This document shows positions 1 through 10,389 of a stretch of 64,000 nt of DNA, piece by piece (position 1 is the stretch's first letter; every line of letters begins with the position of its first letter). Both the position numbers and the translations under genes were made by a program. A model generated the notes under the pieces. That model was not told the origin of the DNA. It was given only the letters and a program-made list of their open reading frames with translations, and searched no databases. The DNA lies in contig BTPG01000005.1 in NCBI GenBank assembly GCA_036245525.1, positions 213,769,875 through 213,833,874 on the forward strand, written 5' to 3'. The stretch comes from Semisulcospira habei (lineage: Eukaryota; Mollusca; Gastropoda; Semisulcospiridae).

Positions 1-100
1 CAGCGGGCTATTGAGGCTCTCTTCTAACGGAGACACTCCAGTGCAGGTCACAGCCCACACAACTATGACTTTGCCAAGAGACGTAATCAAAGATTAAGCT

Positions 101-540
101 TTGGCAGAACTGTATATGAACGTACGGAACCTTAAGTCTCAGGGGGTAACTTACGTTAAGCGCTTAGCTTCCAAGAGAGGTGGTGGGGAGATCCGTCTAC
201 CTACCATCATCCTGGCGTTTGGCACCCACCCCTCCTACTACCATCTGGGGAGGTTACTACTCCTTGAAAGTGAAAAAGTATGTCCCTCTCCCCCTCCGGT
301 GCTTTAAGTGCCAAAAGTATGGCCATTGGCAGAGGACATGCCGCCAGGCAGAGGCTTCATGCGCCCGTTGTACTAAGCCCGGACACTGATGAGTCTTGCA
401 CAGCCACCCTCCTGTGTTTGAATTGCCAGGGGGCGCATATGGCTGAGAATAAGAAATGCCCTCTTTGGATATCCGAGTGCAAGTTTCAGCAGGTGCGTTT
501 GGAGAAGGGGCTGTCCTTTCTGGACGCCAAAAGAAATGGT
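101..540 (+). pseudogene. non-LTR retrotransposon ORF1 (gag-like) fragment with three zinc knuckles
   Basis: Three reading frames carry successive parts of one gag-like nucleic-acid-binding protein. A first segment (101-307) has the GVTYVKRLASKR stretch typical of the region before the knuckles. A second frame (about 260-389) has CFKCQKYGHWQRTC and then CARCTKPGH. A third frame (about 385-540) completes with CLNCQGAHMAENKKC followed by a CPLW motif. Such CCHC triplets are known from ORF1 of Jockey/CR1/I-type LINEs, where ORF1 coats the element RNA. Two frameshifts separate the pieces, so this is a dead copy. No ORF2 is recognisable downstream. The clade cannot be set from this fragment. Confidence 0.75.
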
Positions 541-577
541 TGAAGGCCCTGGTGCAGCTGCGGATGCCCCAAACTCT

Positions 578-664
578 AAACCTCTGTGCGGTGGGTGGGG
601 AGGGGGTGGGGAGGGGGGTGGGGGTGGGTAAGGTGGTGGTGGTGGGGTAGGGGGGAGTGGTGGT
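578..664. repeat. G-rich simple sequence
   Basis: The plus strand is almost pure G with single T or A interruptions (GGTGGGGAGG-type runs). It has many G3+ runs with short spacers, so it could form G-quadruplexes. It follows the broken ORF1 directly. The stretch 665-1144 contains short open frames but nothing I can assign. Confidence 0.7.
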
Positions 665-1144
665 AAGGGAGACGTCATGGTGGACGGGTCCAAAATTCCC
701 CAAATGGCAAATTATGCATCAAATAAAAAATGTTTTTTTTAGAACCAAGGTTTCTCGAAACCTGGACGCCCTTCCCCTCCCGAATCCTCGTTTGAACATA
801 TCAGAAACTTTTGTCGATAATGCCATCTCTTATCAAGATTTACTTCTGGCATTGAAAAATTAATTGCAATAGCTTGTTTCCATACACAGGACATTTTCCA
901 CACACTTCCTGGCCGTCCCTGAACTTTGACATTTGGAAGACGCCCGTAAAATCAGTATGCAGTTGAATGCTTACCAACGGTCATTGAACGATTTTGAAAA
1001 CCCAGTATGTCCACTCCATGCCATCAAGGGGCGTTAATTTGTGTAAGCTTCTTGCGGATGGAGCAAACTGGCTGAACTGCTGTGAATATGTGAATTGCGT
1101 GCATTTGTTACATTTTTCTGATTTAAGGATGACGTCTGTTGTAG

Positions 1145-1261
1145 GGAACAATACATGCCCCGCGAGATGGTTCCGATGCAACAGTGGACAATGTTTGCCA
1201 CTGTCGTGGCGCTGTGATGTTGATAAATACTGCCGGGACGGCTCGGATGAAATGGACTGTG
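1145..1261 (+). CDS. single exon encoding an LDL-receptor class A (LDLa) repeat
   Basis: The exon follows an acceptor ending TCTGTTGTAG and is followed by a donor GTAAGT at 1262. It is 117 nt and both borders fall after the first base of a codon (phase 1-1), the classic symmetric arrangement of LDLa exons. The translation has six cysteines in LDLa spacing: CPARWFRC, then SGQC, then SWRC, DVDKYC, and the acidic calcium-binding CRDGSDEMDC. In the family this fold binds calcium and ligands in extracellular or membrane proteins. No neighbouring exon of the same gene is recognisable within the window; the flanks are tandem repeats and transposons. It could be part of a lipoprotein receptor, a mosaic protease or a matrix protein. 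Confidence 0.8.
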
Positions 1262-1293
1262 GTAAGTACAGATACTTGTTGAGGTCCACTCAT

Positions 1294-1611
1294 TGTATAA
1301 CAAACAGTCATGTTGGCGTTGAAACTGTCTTTGAGAAGCGGTTAGTAATGAAACAGTTACATGCTCTGGGGTAATTGTATAACAAACAGGTTGGCGTTGA
1401 AGCTGGCTTTGAGAAGCGGTTAGTAATGGAACAGTTACATGCACTGGGGTAATTGTATAACAAACAGTCAGGTTGGCATTGAAGCTGACTTTGAGAAGCG
1501 GTTAGTAATGGAACAGTTACATGCACTGGGGTAATTGTATAACAAACAGTCAGGTTGGCGTTGAAGCTGGCTTTGAGAAGCGGTTAGTAATGGAACAGTT
1601 ACATTCACTGG
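1294..1611. repeat. four tandem copies of a unit of about 81 bp
   Basis: Units begin at about 1294, 1375, 1454 and 1536 with TTGTATAACAAACAG and end with GTTACATGCACTGGGGTAA or a variant. The second lacks a few bases near its start. The array lies just after the LDLa splice donor, so it would be intronic. Open frames across it are a by-product of the repeat. Confidence 0.85.
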
Positions 1612-1623
1612 AAAAGTGGTTAA

Positions 1624-3172
1624 CCCCTTGACTGCCGACAATAAGTAAACGCGATGCAACTGCAAGAGGCATACATCGTCATCAGCCCACGTGACTGCGG
1701 CGCTCATGAGGATCTAGGCCTCGTCATCAGCCCACGTGACTGCGGCGCTCATGAGGATCTAGGCCTCGTCATCAGCCCACGTGACTGCGGCGCTCATGAG
1801 GATCTAGGCCTCGTCATCAGCCCACGTGACTGCGGCGCTCATGAGGATCTAGGCCTCGTCATCAGCCCACGTGACTGCGGCGCTCATGAGGATCTAGGCC
1901 TCGTCATCAGCCCACGTGACTGCGGCGCTCATGAGGATCTAGGCCTCGTCATCAGCCCACGTGACTGCGGCGCTCATGAGGATCTAGGCCTCGTCATCAG
2001 CCCACGTGACTGCGGCGCTCATGAGGATCTAGGCCTCGTCATCAGCCCACGTGACTGCGGCGCTCATGAGGATCTAGGCCTCGTCATCAGCCCACGTGAC
2101 TGCGGCGCTCATGAGGATCTAGGCCTCGTCATCAGCCCACGTGACTGCGGCGCTCATGAGGATCTAGGCCTCGTCATCAGCCCACGTGACTGCGGCGCTC
2201 ATGAGGATCTAGGCCTCGTCATCAGCCCACGTGACTGCGGCGCTCATGAGGACCTAGGCATCGTCATCAGCCCACGTGACTGCGGCGCTCATGAGGATCT
2301 AGGCCTCGTCATCAACCCACGTGACTGCGGCGCTCATGAGGATCTAGGCCTCGTCATCAGCCCACGTGACTGCGGCGCTCATGAGGATCTAGGCCTCGTC
2401 ATCAGCCCACGTGACTGCGGCGCTCATGAGGATCTAGGCCTCGTCATCAGCCCACGTGACTGCGGCGCTCATGAGGATCTAGGCCTCGTCATCAGCCCAC
2501 GTGACTGCGGCGCTCATGAGGATCTAGGCCTCGTCATCAGCCCACGTGACTGCGGCGCTCATGAGGATCTAGGCCTCGTCATCAGCCCACGTGACTGCGG
2601 CGCTCATGAGGATCTAGGCCTCGTCATCAGCCCACGTGACTGCGGCGCTCATGAGGATCTAGGCCTCGTCATCAGCCCACGTGACTGCGGCGCTCATGAG
2701 GATCTAGGCCTCGTCATCAGCCCACGTGACTGCGGCGCTCATGAGGATCTAGGCCTCGTCATCAGCCCACGTGACTGCGGCGCTCATGAGGATCTAGGCA
2801 TCGTCATCAGCCCACGTGACTGCGGCGCTCATGAGGATCTAGGCCTCGTCATCAACCCACGTGACTGCGGCGCTCATGAGGATCTAGGCCTCGTCATCAG
2901 CCCACGTGACTGCGGCGCTCATGAGGATCTAGGCCTCGTCATCAGCCCACGTGACTGCGGCGCTCATGAGGATCTAGGCCTCGTCATCAGCCCACGTGAC
3001 TGCGGCGCTCATGAGGATCTAGGCCTCGTCATCAGCCCACGTGACTGCGGCGCTCATGAGGATCTAGACCTCTTGCTGAGACCACTTTGTGACCACGTAC
3101 AGTTGTGGCGTTTGGTCGTTCAGTGAAGGCAGATTTCAGAAACAAAATGTCCGTCAATCGGCAGCGAAGGGG
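1624..3172. mobile_element. piggyBac-like MITE with TTAA target sites, filled by a minisatellite
   Basis: The left end reads TTAA (1620-1623) then CCCCTTGACTGCCGA. The right end reads TCGGCAGCGAAGGGG then TTAA (3173-3176). The 15-bp ends are inverted repeats with two mismatches, start with CCC, and sit exactly inside TTAA duplications, the hallmarks of piggyBac elements. No transposase is present. Apart from about 50 bp at the left and 100 bp at the right, the interior is entirely the 45-bp array. Confidence 0.75.
1676..3070. repeat. 45-bp minisatellite, 31 copies
   Basis: The unit ATCAGCCCACGTGACTGCGG plus 25 more bases recurs from 1681 to 3031 at exact 45-bp steps, giving 31 copies. Nearly all copies are identical. 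Two variant units (GGCATCGTC followed by ATCAACCC) occur as a pair at about 2259-2311 and again at 2799-2851, exactly 540 bp or 12 units apart, so a 12-unit block was duplicated. Each unit carries one CACGTG palindrome. Because 45 is a multiple of three, a 490-codon frame stays open, which is not evidence of coding. Confidence 0.95.
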
Positions 3173-3199
3173 TTAACAAATGTTGCAATAAATGCGTCA

Positions 3200-5220
3200 C
3201 GTGATCTAGACTCGTTCACAAACATCATGAAGACTCTGTCAATGCGTGGTGAAACAAGTGATTTAGACTCGTTCACAAACATCATGAAGACTCTGTCAAT
3301 GCGTGGTGAAACAAGTGATTTAGACTCGTTCACAAACATCATGAAGACTCTGTCAATGCGTGGTGAAACAAGTGATTTAGACTCGTTCACAAACATCATG
3401 AAGGCTCTGTCAATGCGTGGTGAAACAAGTGATTTAGACTCGTTCACAAACATCATGAACACATGGTCAATGCGTGGTGAAACAAGTGATTTAGACTCGT
3501 TCACAAACATCATGAACACACTGTCAATGCGTGGTGAAACAAGTGATTTAGACTCGTTCACAAACATCATGTACACACTGTCAATGCGTGTTGAAACAAG
3601 TGATTTAGACTCGTTCACAAACATCATGAACACACTGTCAATGCGTGTTGAAACAAGTGATTTAGACTCGTTCACAAACATCATGAACACACTGTCAATG
3701 CGTGTTGAAACAAGTGATTTAGACTCGTTCACAAACATCATGAACACACTGTCAATGCGTGTTGAAACAAGTGATTTAGACTCGTTCACAAACATTATGA
3801 ACACACTGTCAATGCGTGGTGAAACAAGTGATTTAGACTCGGTCACAAACATCATGAACACACTGCCAATGCGTGGTAAAGCAAGTGATTTAGACTGTGA
3901 ACATCATGAATACACTGTCAATGCGTGGTGAAACAAGTGATTTAGACTGTGAACATCATGAACACACTGTCAATGCGTGGTGAAACAAGTGCTTTAGATT
4001 GTGGACATCATGAACACACTGTCAATGCGTGGAGAAACAAGTGATTTAGACTCGTTCACAAACATCATGAACACACTGTCAATGCGTGGTGAAACAATTG
4101 ATTTAGACTCGTTCACAAACATCATGAACACACTGTCAATATGTGGTGAAACAAGTGATGTAGACTCGTTCACAAACATCATGAACACACTGTCAATGCC
4201 TGGTGAAACAAGTGATTTAGACTCGTTCACAAACATCATGAACACACTGTCAATGCGTGGTGAAACAAGTGATTTAGACTCGTTCACAAAGATCATGAAC
4301 ACACTGTCAATGCGTGGTGAAACAAGTGATTTAGACTCCTTCACAAAGATCATTAACACACTGACAATGCGTGGTGAAACAAGTGATTTAGACTCGTTCA
4401 CAAAGATCATGAACACACTGTCAATGCGTGGTGAAACAAGTGATTTCGACTCGTTCACAATTATCATGAACACACTGTCAATGCGAGGTGAAACAAGTGA
4501 TTTAGACTCGATCACAAAGATCATGAACACACTGTCAATGCGCGGTGAAACAAGTGATTTAGACTCGTTCACAAAGATCATGAACACACTGTCAATGCGT
4601 GGTGAAACTAGTGATGTAGACTCGTTCACAAAGATCATAAACACACTGTCAATGCGTGGTGAAACAAGTGATTTAGACTAGTTTACAAACATCAGGAACA
4701 CAGTGTCAATGCATGTTGAAACAAGTGATTTAGACTCGTTCACAAACATCAGGAACACACTGTCAATGTGTGGTGAAACAAGTGATTTAGACTCGTTCAC
4801 AAAGATCATGAACACACTGTCAATGCGTGGTGAAACAAGTGATTGAGCTTCGTTCACAAACATCATGAACACACTGTCAATGCGTGTTGTAACATGTGAT
4901 TTAGACTCGTTCACAAAGATCATGAACACACTGTCAATGAGTGGTGAAACAAGTGATTTAGACTCGTTCACAAACATCACGAACACACTGTCAATGCGTG
5001 GTGAAACAAGTGATTTAGGTTGATTCACAAACATCATGAACACACTGTCAATGCATGGTGAAACAAGTGATTTGGACTCGTTCACAAACATCATGAACAC
5101 ACTGTCAATGCGTGGTGAAACATGTGATTTAGTCTCGTTCACAAACATCATGAACACACTGTCAATGCGTGGTGAAACAGGTAATTTAGACTCGTTCACA
5201 AACATCATGAACTCACTATA
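3200..5220. repeat. 57-bp minisatellite, about 35 copies
   Basis: The unit contains GATTTAGACTCGTTCACAAA and CATCATGAACACACTGTCAA and repeats every 57 bp. Two or three shortened units lie at about 3885-4010, where the TCGTTCACA segment is lost. Copies diverge by a few percent and drift along the array (for example GCGTGTTGAAACA at 3585-3770, AAGATCATGAAC at 4290-4640). The period is a multiple of three, so long frames are open on both strands without implying a protein. Confidence 0.95.
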
Positions 5221-5536
5221 AATTAACACCTTTAGTGCAGACAAAAGTTAATACACCCAAACTACAAGGCACATCAAACCTCGTGAGCCCCCTCTGATGT
5301 TGTAAGTCTTTACAATCGGATGTCAACAGGAGTCATCCCGAAAGCAAAAGTATGTCACAAATTGCACGGACTTGAAACGTTTAGTGGAATCCTGTAGCAT
5401 GCCCCATCTGAAAGTGATGGTATTTCTTATGAACCCCTGCGGATAGCAACCCTTGCAGCCATAAAAAAACTTATGGGAATAAATGCCTCATGCTGACAAG
5501 GTGCTGCCTCATTGACATGCACAGTTTGAGTTTGGG
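5221..5536. other. unassigned non-coding stretch
   Basis: Single-copy-looking sequence between the 57-bp array and the inverted-end element. I see no open frame of note, no splice-flanked exon and no repeat. Confidence 0.5.
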
Positions 5537-5924
5537 GAGACCGGGCAGGGTGAGACACGAGGCAGGGTGATACCCCCAAAATAAGGCCTGCTTTGTTATA
5601 ATTCAGCCGTTATTTTTCTGCTGATAATATTTCCAAAACCCGATCTATAGTATCAGAGAGATTTTAGCAAGAACATTTACATGTGCTTTGAGCCAAAGGA
5701 AGCAAAGCTTGTTTTTCAAGGGTACTAAAATTTTTGACCGTGTTGAAAAATGTTAATTTTAGAGTTATAATGCTCAAATGAGAGTGTTGATACATGACAG
5801 TGGTGATACATGGCTTTTTCAAGAGCAAAAAAAAAAAAAAAAAAAGTTTGTGTTTGCAGTGATCTAGTTAACAGTGCGGTAAATTTAGAATACTGCGAGG
5901 TTATTGCAGGTACCTGCTTTAGGG

Positions 5925-6027
5925 CAGGTTGTGACGGGGCAGGCTGAGACAGGGCAGGTTGAGACTGGGCAGGCTAAGACTGTCTCAACTTACCCCGGGC
6001 TGTCTCAACCTGTCCCGTGCTATTAAG
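5925..6027. repeat. left subterminal GGGCAGG(T/C)TGAGAC cluster
   Basis: Four motifs in one orientation (GGGCAGGTTGTGAC, GGGCAGGCTGAGAC, GGGCAGGTTGAGAC, GGGCAGGCTAAGAC) at 14-16 bp spacing are followed by two inverted ones (GTCTCAACTTACCCC and GTCTCAACCTGTCCC). Together they form a short palindromic block. Confidence 0.8.
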
Positions 6028-6189
6028 TTGAATAGATCCCTTTCCATTTTTTGCTCACGTGCGATGCAAAAGTTGGTCTATGTTCTGGGCCGGTCTTTTG
6101 TGTTTTCATCATCCGTCCACGGTATTTTTGGGGAGATTATTAAAACCGCAGCCTGCAAAGGTGGCCCACAGATACTTTGTGGCAACACT

Positions 6190-7470
6190 TTTCTAAACAT
6201 ACCAATCTGAGTGACCTCTCTCAAAGGTCAAGGTCACAGTAGATCAGGACATAGGTAACAAGAATCGCAAATCCATTATGGCTCACGTGTATGATATATT
6301 TAAATATGTGTGACCTTTGTGACAATAAGTAAAGGACTGGCTTCTGCATTAGAAAATCCATGTTTTCTCACAATTTAAGCATGTTTCACACATCTGTCAA
6401 CCACCCGTGACCTTTGACCTTTGCAATGAGTCGACTAAATTAGTATGTATAGGAAAGTATTATCAGCAGCCTTTGTGCCAAATTTGATTTAAAATTTGCT
6501 AAAATGTTAACAATATCTACAATTTTAATTGTTTTTGTTGCTTTGTAAGCACATTTGTCGGCCTCTTGAGACCTTTGACCTTTCCTAGTGGTCATTCCAA
6601 ATAGTATGCATAGATATTTGGGTTTGAAGTTGTGAATAGTATTTGAGAAAATAACATCTTTTGTCAAAATTATAGTTTGGACCTATTTCTTGAGCTCTTG
6701 TGACCCTTGATCTTTGCGAGGGGTCATCCAAACTAGTATGCATAAATAGGTCTTACTATCAGGTATCTCTGTAGCACGTTTGAGTTTGACTTTGGAGAAA
6801 AAAAATCTTCTGTCAAAACATGTATATTTTGGACCTATTTACTGAGCTCTTGTAACCCCACGACCTTTCCAATGGATCAACCAAATTTGTATACATATAA
6901 AAAGATCTTCCCATCAGGCACCTTTGTACCAAGTTTGGGTTTGTAGTTGTGAATATTATTTGAGGAAAAATATTATGACAAAATATAGCTATTTTTTACC
7001 TGTATCTTGATTCCTTGTGACCCTGTCCTTTGTGAGAGGTCACTCAAATTGGTATGTTTAGAAAGGTCTTGCGACAAAGTATCCTTGGGCCAAGTGGATA
7101 CCAATTTGGATGACCTCTCAGAAGAGTCAAGGGTCACAAGAGATCATGAAATAGGTAACAAATAGTAATTTTTTATTTTAAAAATGTTTTTTTCTTAAAT
7201 ACTATTTGCAAATTCCATTCCAAACCTTATCAAGAAATACCAGATGGTAAGATCGTCCTATGCATGTTTATTTGGACGACCTGTCGGAAAGGTCGAGGGT
7301 CGCAAGAGATCAGCAAATGATGTGACAAAATGTCTTGTTTGTATAATTTTAGTTCTTATCAGGATTTTTGCAAAACTTGTAAACCAATTTAGCAGAAAGG
7401 TATGCGTACTAATTTGGTTCACTACTCGCAAAGTTCAATGGTCATGGGAGGTTGACAAATACGTAAATGT
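6190..7470. repeat. degenerate interspersed repeat with an internal inverted repeat
   Basis: Blocks containing TGACCTTTGACCTTTGCAA, CAAATTAGTATGCATA and 'gtgccaagtttg' recur at roughly 120-170 bp intervals. The orientation flips near 7085: GTGAGAGGTCACTCAAATTG at 7032 is mirrored by GATACCAATTTGGATGACCTCTC at 7097 onward. Strongly diverged, so probably an old multi-copy repeat inside the larger inverted-end element. Confidence 0.5.
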
Positions 7471-8442
7471 TTAGAAAACATTGGTTTTGCAGGTACAAAT
7501 GCCAACTCCTTCCTATGTTAGAACCATAGAACACTTGCTTTTTTCAGTGACCTGTTGGAAAGGTCACAGTAAAAAAGGTTTGATTAATTATGTTGATCTG
7601 TTATGCACGTGAGCCTCAAGGGCTTTGCCATTATTGCTTTTTCTTTTCAAGAATAATACATGCTTGTGCCAGTACTTACTAACATTTATGTTTTAGCATT
7701 AATTGTCCAAGCTGTGTATGTTCTTTTACAGAGTATTACTTTATTAGTTGATGAATCTTTTGGAATGGTCTATTACAGATGGTGAGGTTAGCTGAAAAGT
7801 AAATCGAATCGGACACATTATTCCAGAGGAAATTCTGCCACAGCTATGCATGTAGTGCATGTAGGACAGTCACTGTACAGTGTTGCTGAAGCTTCTTTTT
7901 ATTAGACAAAGTTACTTTGTGGCATGTCATGAAGACCTTAGCTAAACGCAAACGGCTTTAACTGTCAGAGCTGCAAAACAAGGCAGTTTTTTTTCCACCG
8001 AGCAATACATATTGATGGCGTCTAGAAGTAGTTTCCCACTTGATTCGAAAACTCTTCTTGGTCTGGCCTGTGGGCTCATTCAGCGAAACATTAAAGTTCA
8101 CCCCTCTTTCTGGGATGACACTGGACGAGAGGGGAAGGACTGGGTTAAGGGTTTAACATAAGGTTGATTTATGTGAGAACATATGTACGGAAGTCTGATT
8201 CAGCAATTACGTGGGACACTTAGTTTGAATACTGACACAGTTCCCACCTGGTTTACATTTATATTCTCGTTTTTCGCGTCGGCTCATAACAACCATCGAT
8301 TTGATTTGTATTGCTGATGACTTTTTAAATATAATCTAATCACTTTTTCAGCATTTTTTTTAATTCTATTATAATTATCTATGACTGCTGCATATCTAAC
8401 CAGAGTGGTGCCTCTAACTTGATATATTTGCAAAATTAATTC

Positions 8443-8712
8443 TTGTCTCAACCTGTTTCAAAAATGACTGTCTCAACCTGCCCCAGATTTTAATTTTTGA
8501 TCGTGCCCAAAATGTTGAGTTTTCTGGTCTGATAAATTATTTGCTTTTAACTCTGAATAACAATGATTCAGTATTGTATTTAAACTGTAGTCCAAGAGCT
8601 AACTTTAACTGTGTATGTTTGTGATTCAAACTAAAGTGCTGCGTCTCACACTGCCCTATCTTTGTCTCAGCCTGCCCTGCTCAGTGTCTCAACCTGCCCT
8701 GTTGTGAATCAA
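8443..8712. repeat. right subterminal GTCTCAACCTGCCC cluster
   Basis: Copies at about 8443, 8468, 8643, 8666 and 8690 read GTCTCAACCTG(T/C)(T/C)(T/C) or close variants. All are inverted relative to the main motifs at the left end (5925-5985). Confidence 0.75.
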
Positions 8713-8913
8713 CCTCCTCCTGTTTTATTAGCGTTTTTAATTGTGGCAAAACTGTCTGCAATTTTTTTGTTATTTTTTTGGGTTGTCTATGTGACAAAAT
8801 GGTTTAATTTCCATTATTAGTGTTTTTTTTTTTTTTTTTTTCATGGCTTTATGTTCAATACGGCCTGTCTGAGAACGAAAAGAGCCTTTTGTGTCTCACC
8901 CTGCTCTGGTCTC

Positions 8914-10389
8914 TCCTAATTCACAGTCAGGTGGACGCGCGCCGCAATGATCAGATGGATCCTGAGTTGTTACTGACTGGACGTCCTTACCACAAAGGGA
9001 GGCAACCGAACGACTTTTCTTACTATTAAGGGGCTGAACCTACTGTCTCTGATCTGATTCTGATTTAGAAATACTCTTTCTGGCCGCTGTCTGCCAAAAG
9101 GCATTGATTCTCACGAGCACCTCCAGCCCATAGATGTTTATAGAATCTTTGTATTTCAGATAGGATCGGTGGATAAGATGCGGTCCGTCATAATGATTGG
9201 GGAGGCGGAGGTGGTAGGGGGGAAGGGATTGACCGGTCTGTGAGAGATTATGGTTCGTGTCAGATATGCTTGGCCGCCCGCATAAACAAAATGCACGAGT
9301 CGAATTTGATTTACCATTGTCTGACAACAACTAACAACATGCACGATATCTCAAGAATCATTGGACCTATGCAGTCCAATTTTTAGATAATACTATTTTA
9401 CTACTTCACACATTGCCATCAATCATAATTATTTGCGCCTCTACCTCAATGTCAAGGTCACAGCTGCCATATTTGATTTTGCAGACTATTGTGTAAAGTC
9501 TATCTCAGAAACCGCTGTACTGATTTGCTCTGAATTTTTAGAAAACGATGGGCACATTAGGGTAATGGTTCTTGCTTACATAAATGCATTAATGTGCGTT
9601 TGTCTAAAGCAATTTCTCACGGACTATAACATGCATAGACTTTAAACTCGACACAACTGTAGTTTACAAGAACACATACATTAATAATCATATTTTACCT
9701 TTGATAAAAGGTCAAGGTCATTATACATCAATGTTTACATAAAGATAAGTCCATTTTAGTAAACACATATGCCTCATCCGTCACCAGAACTCCCCCTCCC
9801 CCCCCCCCCCCCAACAAAAATGTCGCTTCGGGTGCAAAGGTTTGTTCTTTATTTTGTGTATGCAATGTGCTCACTGATTCTTTGGAGTCGGTTGTTTGGC
9901 TCAGGTTCAATTATGTTTTGTTACCATCAAGTTCGGAATTTAGTGTGTACATTTATTGCCAGGGGTAAGTGGCGAGGCTGTAAAGCTGAGCAGAATATTT
10001 AGATAAGAGCCAGCCGGGGGGTACTCAGTGACTGCCCCTGCCTAGTGTTGTTTTTCCCCCTTCCCAGACCTCAGCTGTGGTGGTCAGACAAAGCTGATCA
10101 AGATTCAAGAAATGTACTATCCATTAAAGGATATTTGTTTTTGCCTGCTAAGCGTAGGTCAAGGCTAAAATCATAATATCTGAATTACAAATCAAACAAA
10201 CAACATGGCTAAATCTCTGACTAGACAAAAATATAAAATAGTACGATTTGACACTAACATCATAAGCACTCCCAGACACTCGCACAGACTCACAAAATTA
10301 GTTTCACTGCAGATAACTTTTGCTTGTAAGTTCTGTATTGCTGTATTAGAAGGATTTGTTTTCTCTACTAGCGGGTTATGCGACAATAA
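8914..10389. other. unassigned non-coding stretch with a poly-C tract
   Basis: Only short frames, none with recognisable domains. A run of C lies at about 9795-9812. No repeat or RNA gene is recognisable here. Confidence 0.5.

Larger units (their letters stand above)
5537..8913. mobile_element. candidate non-autonomous DNA transposon with inverted ends
   Basis: GAGACCGGGCAGGGTGAGAC starts at 5537 and an inverted version, GTGTCTCACCCTGCTCTGGT, lies at 8891-8910. Inside the left end, several GGGCAGGTTGAGAC-type motifs cluster at 5925-6027. Inside the right end, the opposite orientation (GTCTCAACCTGCCC) clusters at 8443-8482 and 8640-8712. Terminal inverted repeats plus inverted subterminal motif clusters are typical of elements mobilised in trans by a transposase that binds the motif. 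There is no transposase and no clear target duplication. The superfamily is unknown. Confidence 0.5.

Noticed and set aside
257..703. Pro/Thr-rich minus-strand frames opposite the gag fragment
   Set aside because: Shadow of the G-rich tract and of the gag frames; no domain.
1654..3126. A 490-codon open frame made of a 15-residue repeat
   Set aside because: It is a consequence of a 45-bp tandem array whose period is a multiple of three; no start context, no non-repeat domain, and it lies inside a MITE.
3089..5244. Long open frames of 19-residue repeats on both strands
   Set aside because: 57-bp period is a multiple of three, so frames stay open on both strands; occasional stops and indels are unselected.
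6190..7470. Many AGGTCA-like half-sites resembling nuclear receptor elements
   Set aside because: They recur as part of a degenerate interspersed repeat and have no consistent spacing.
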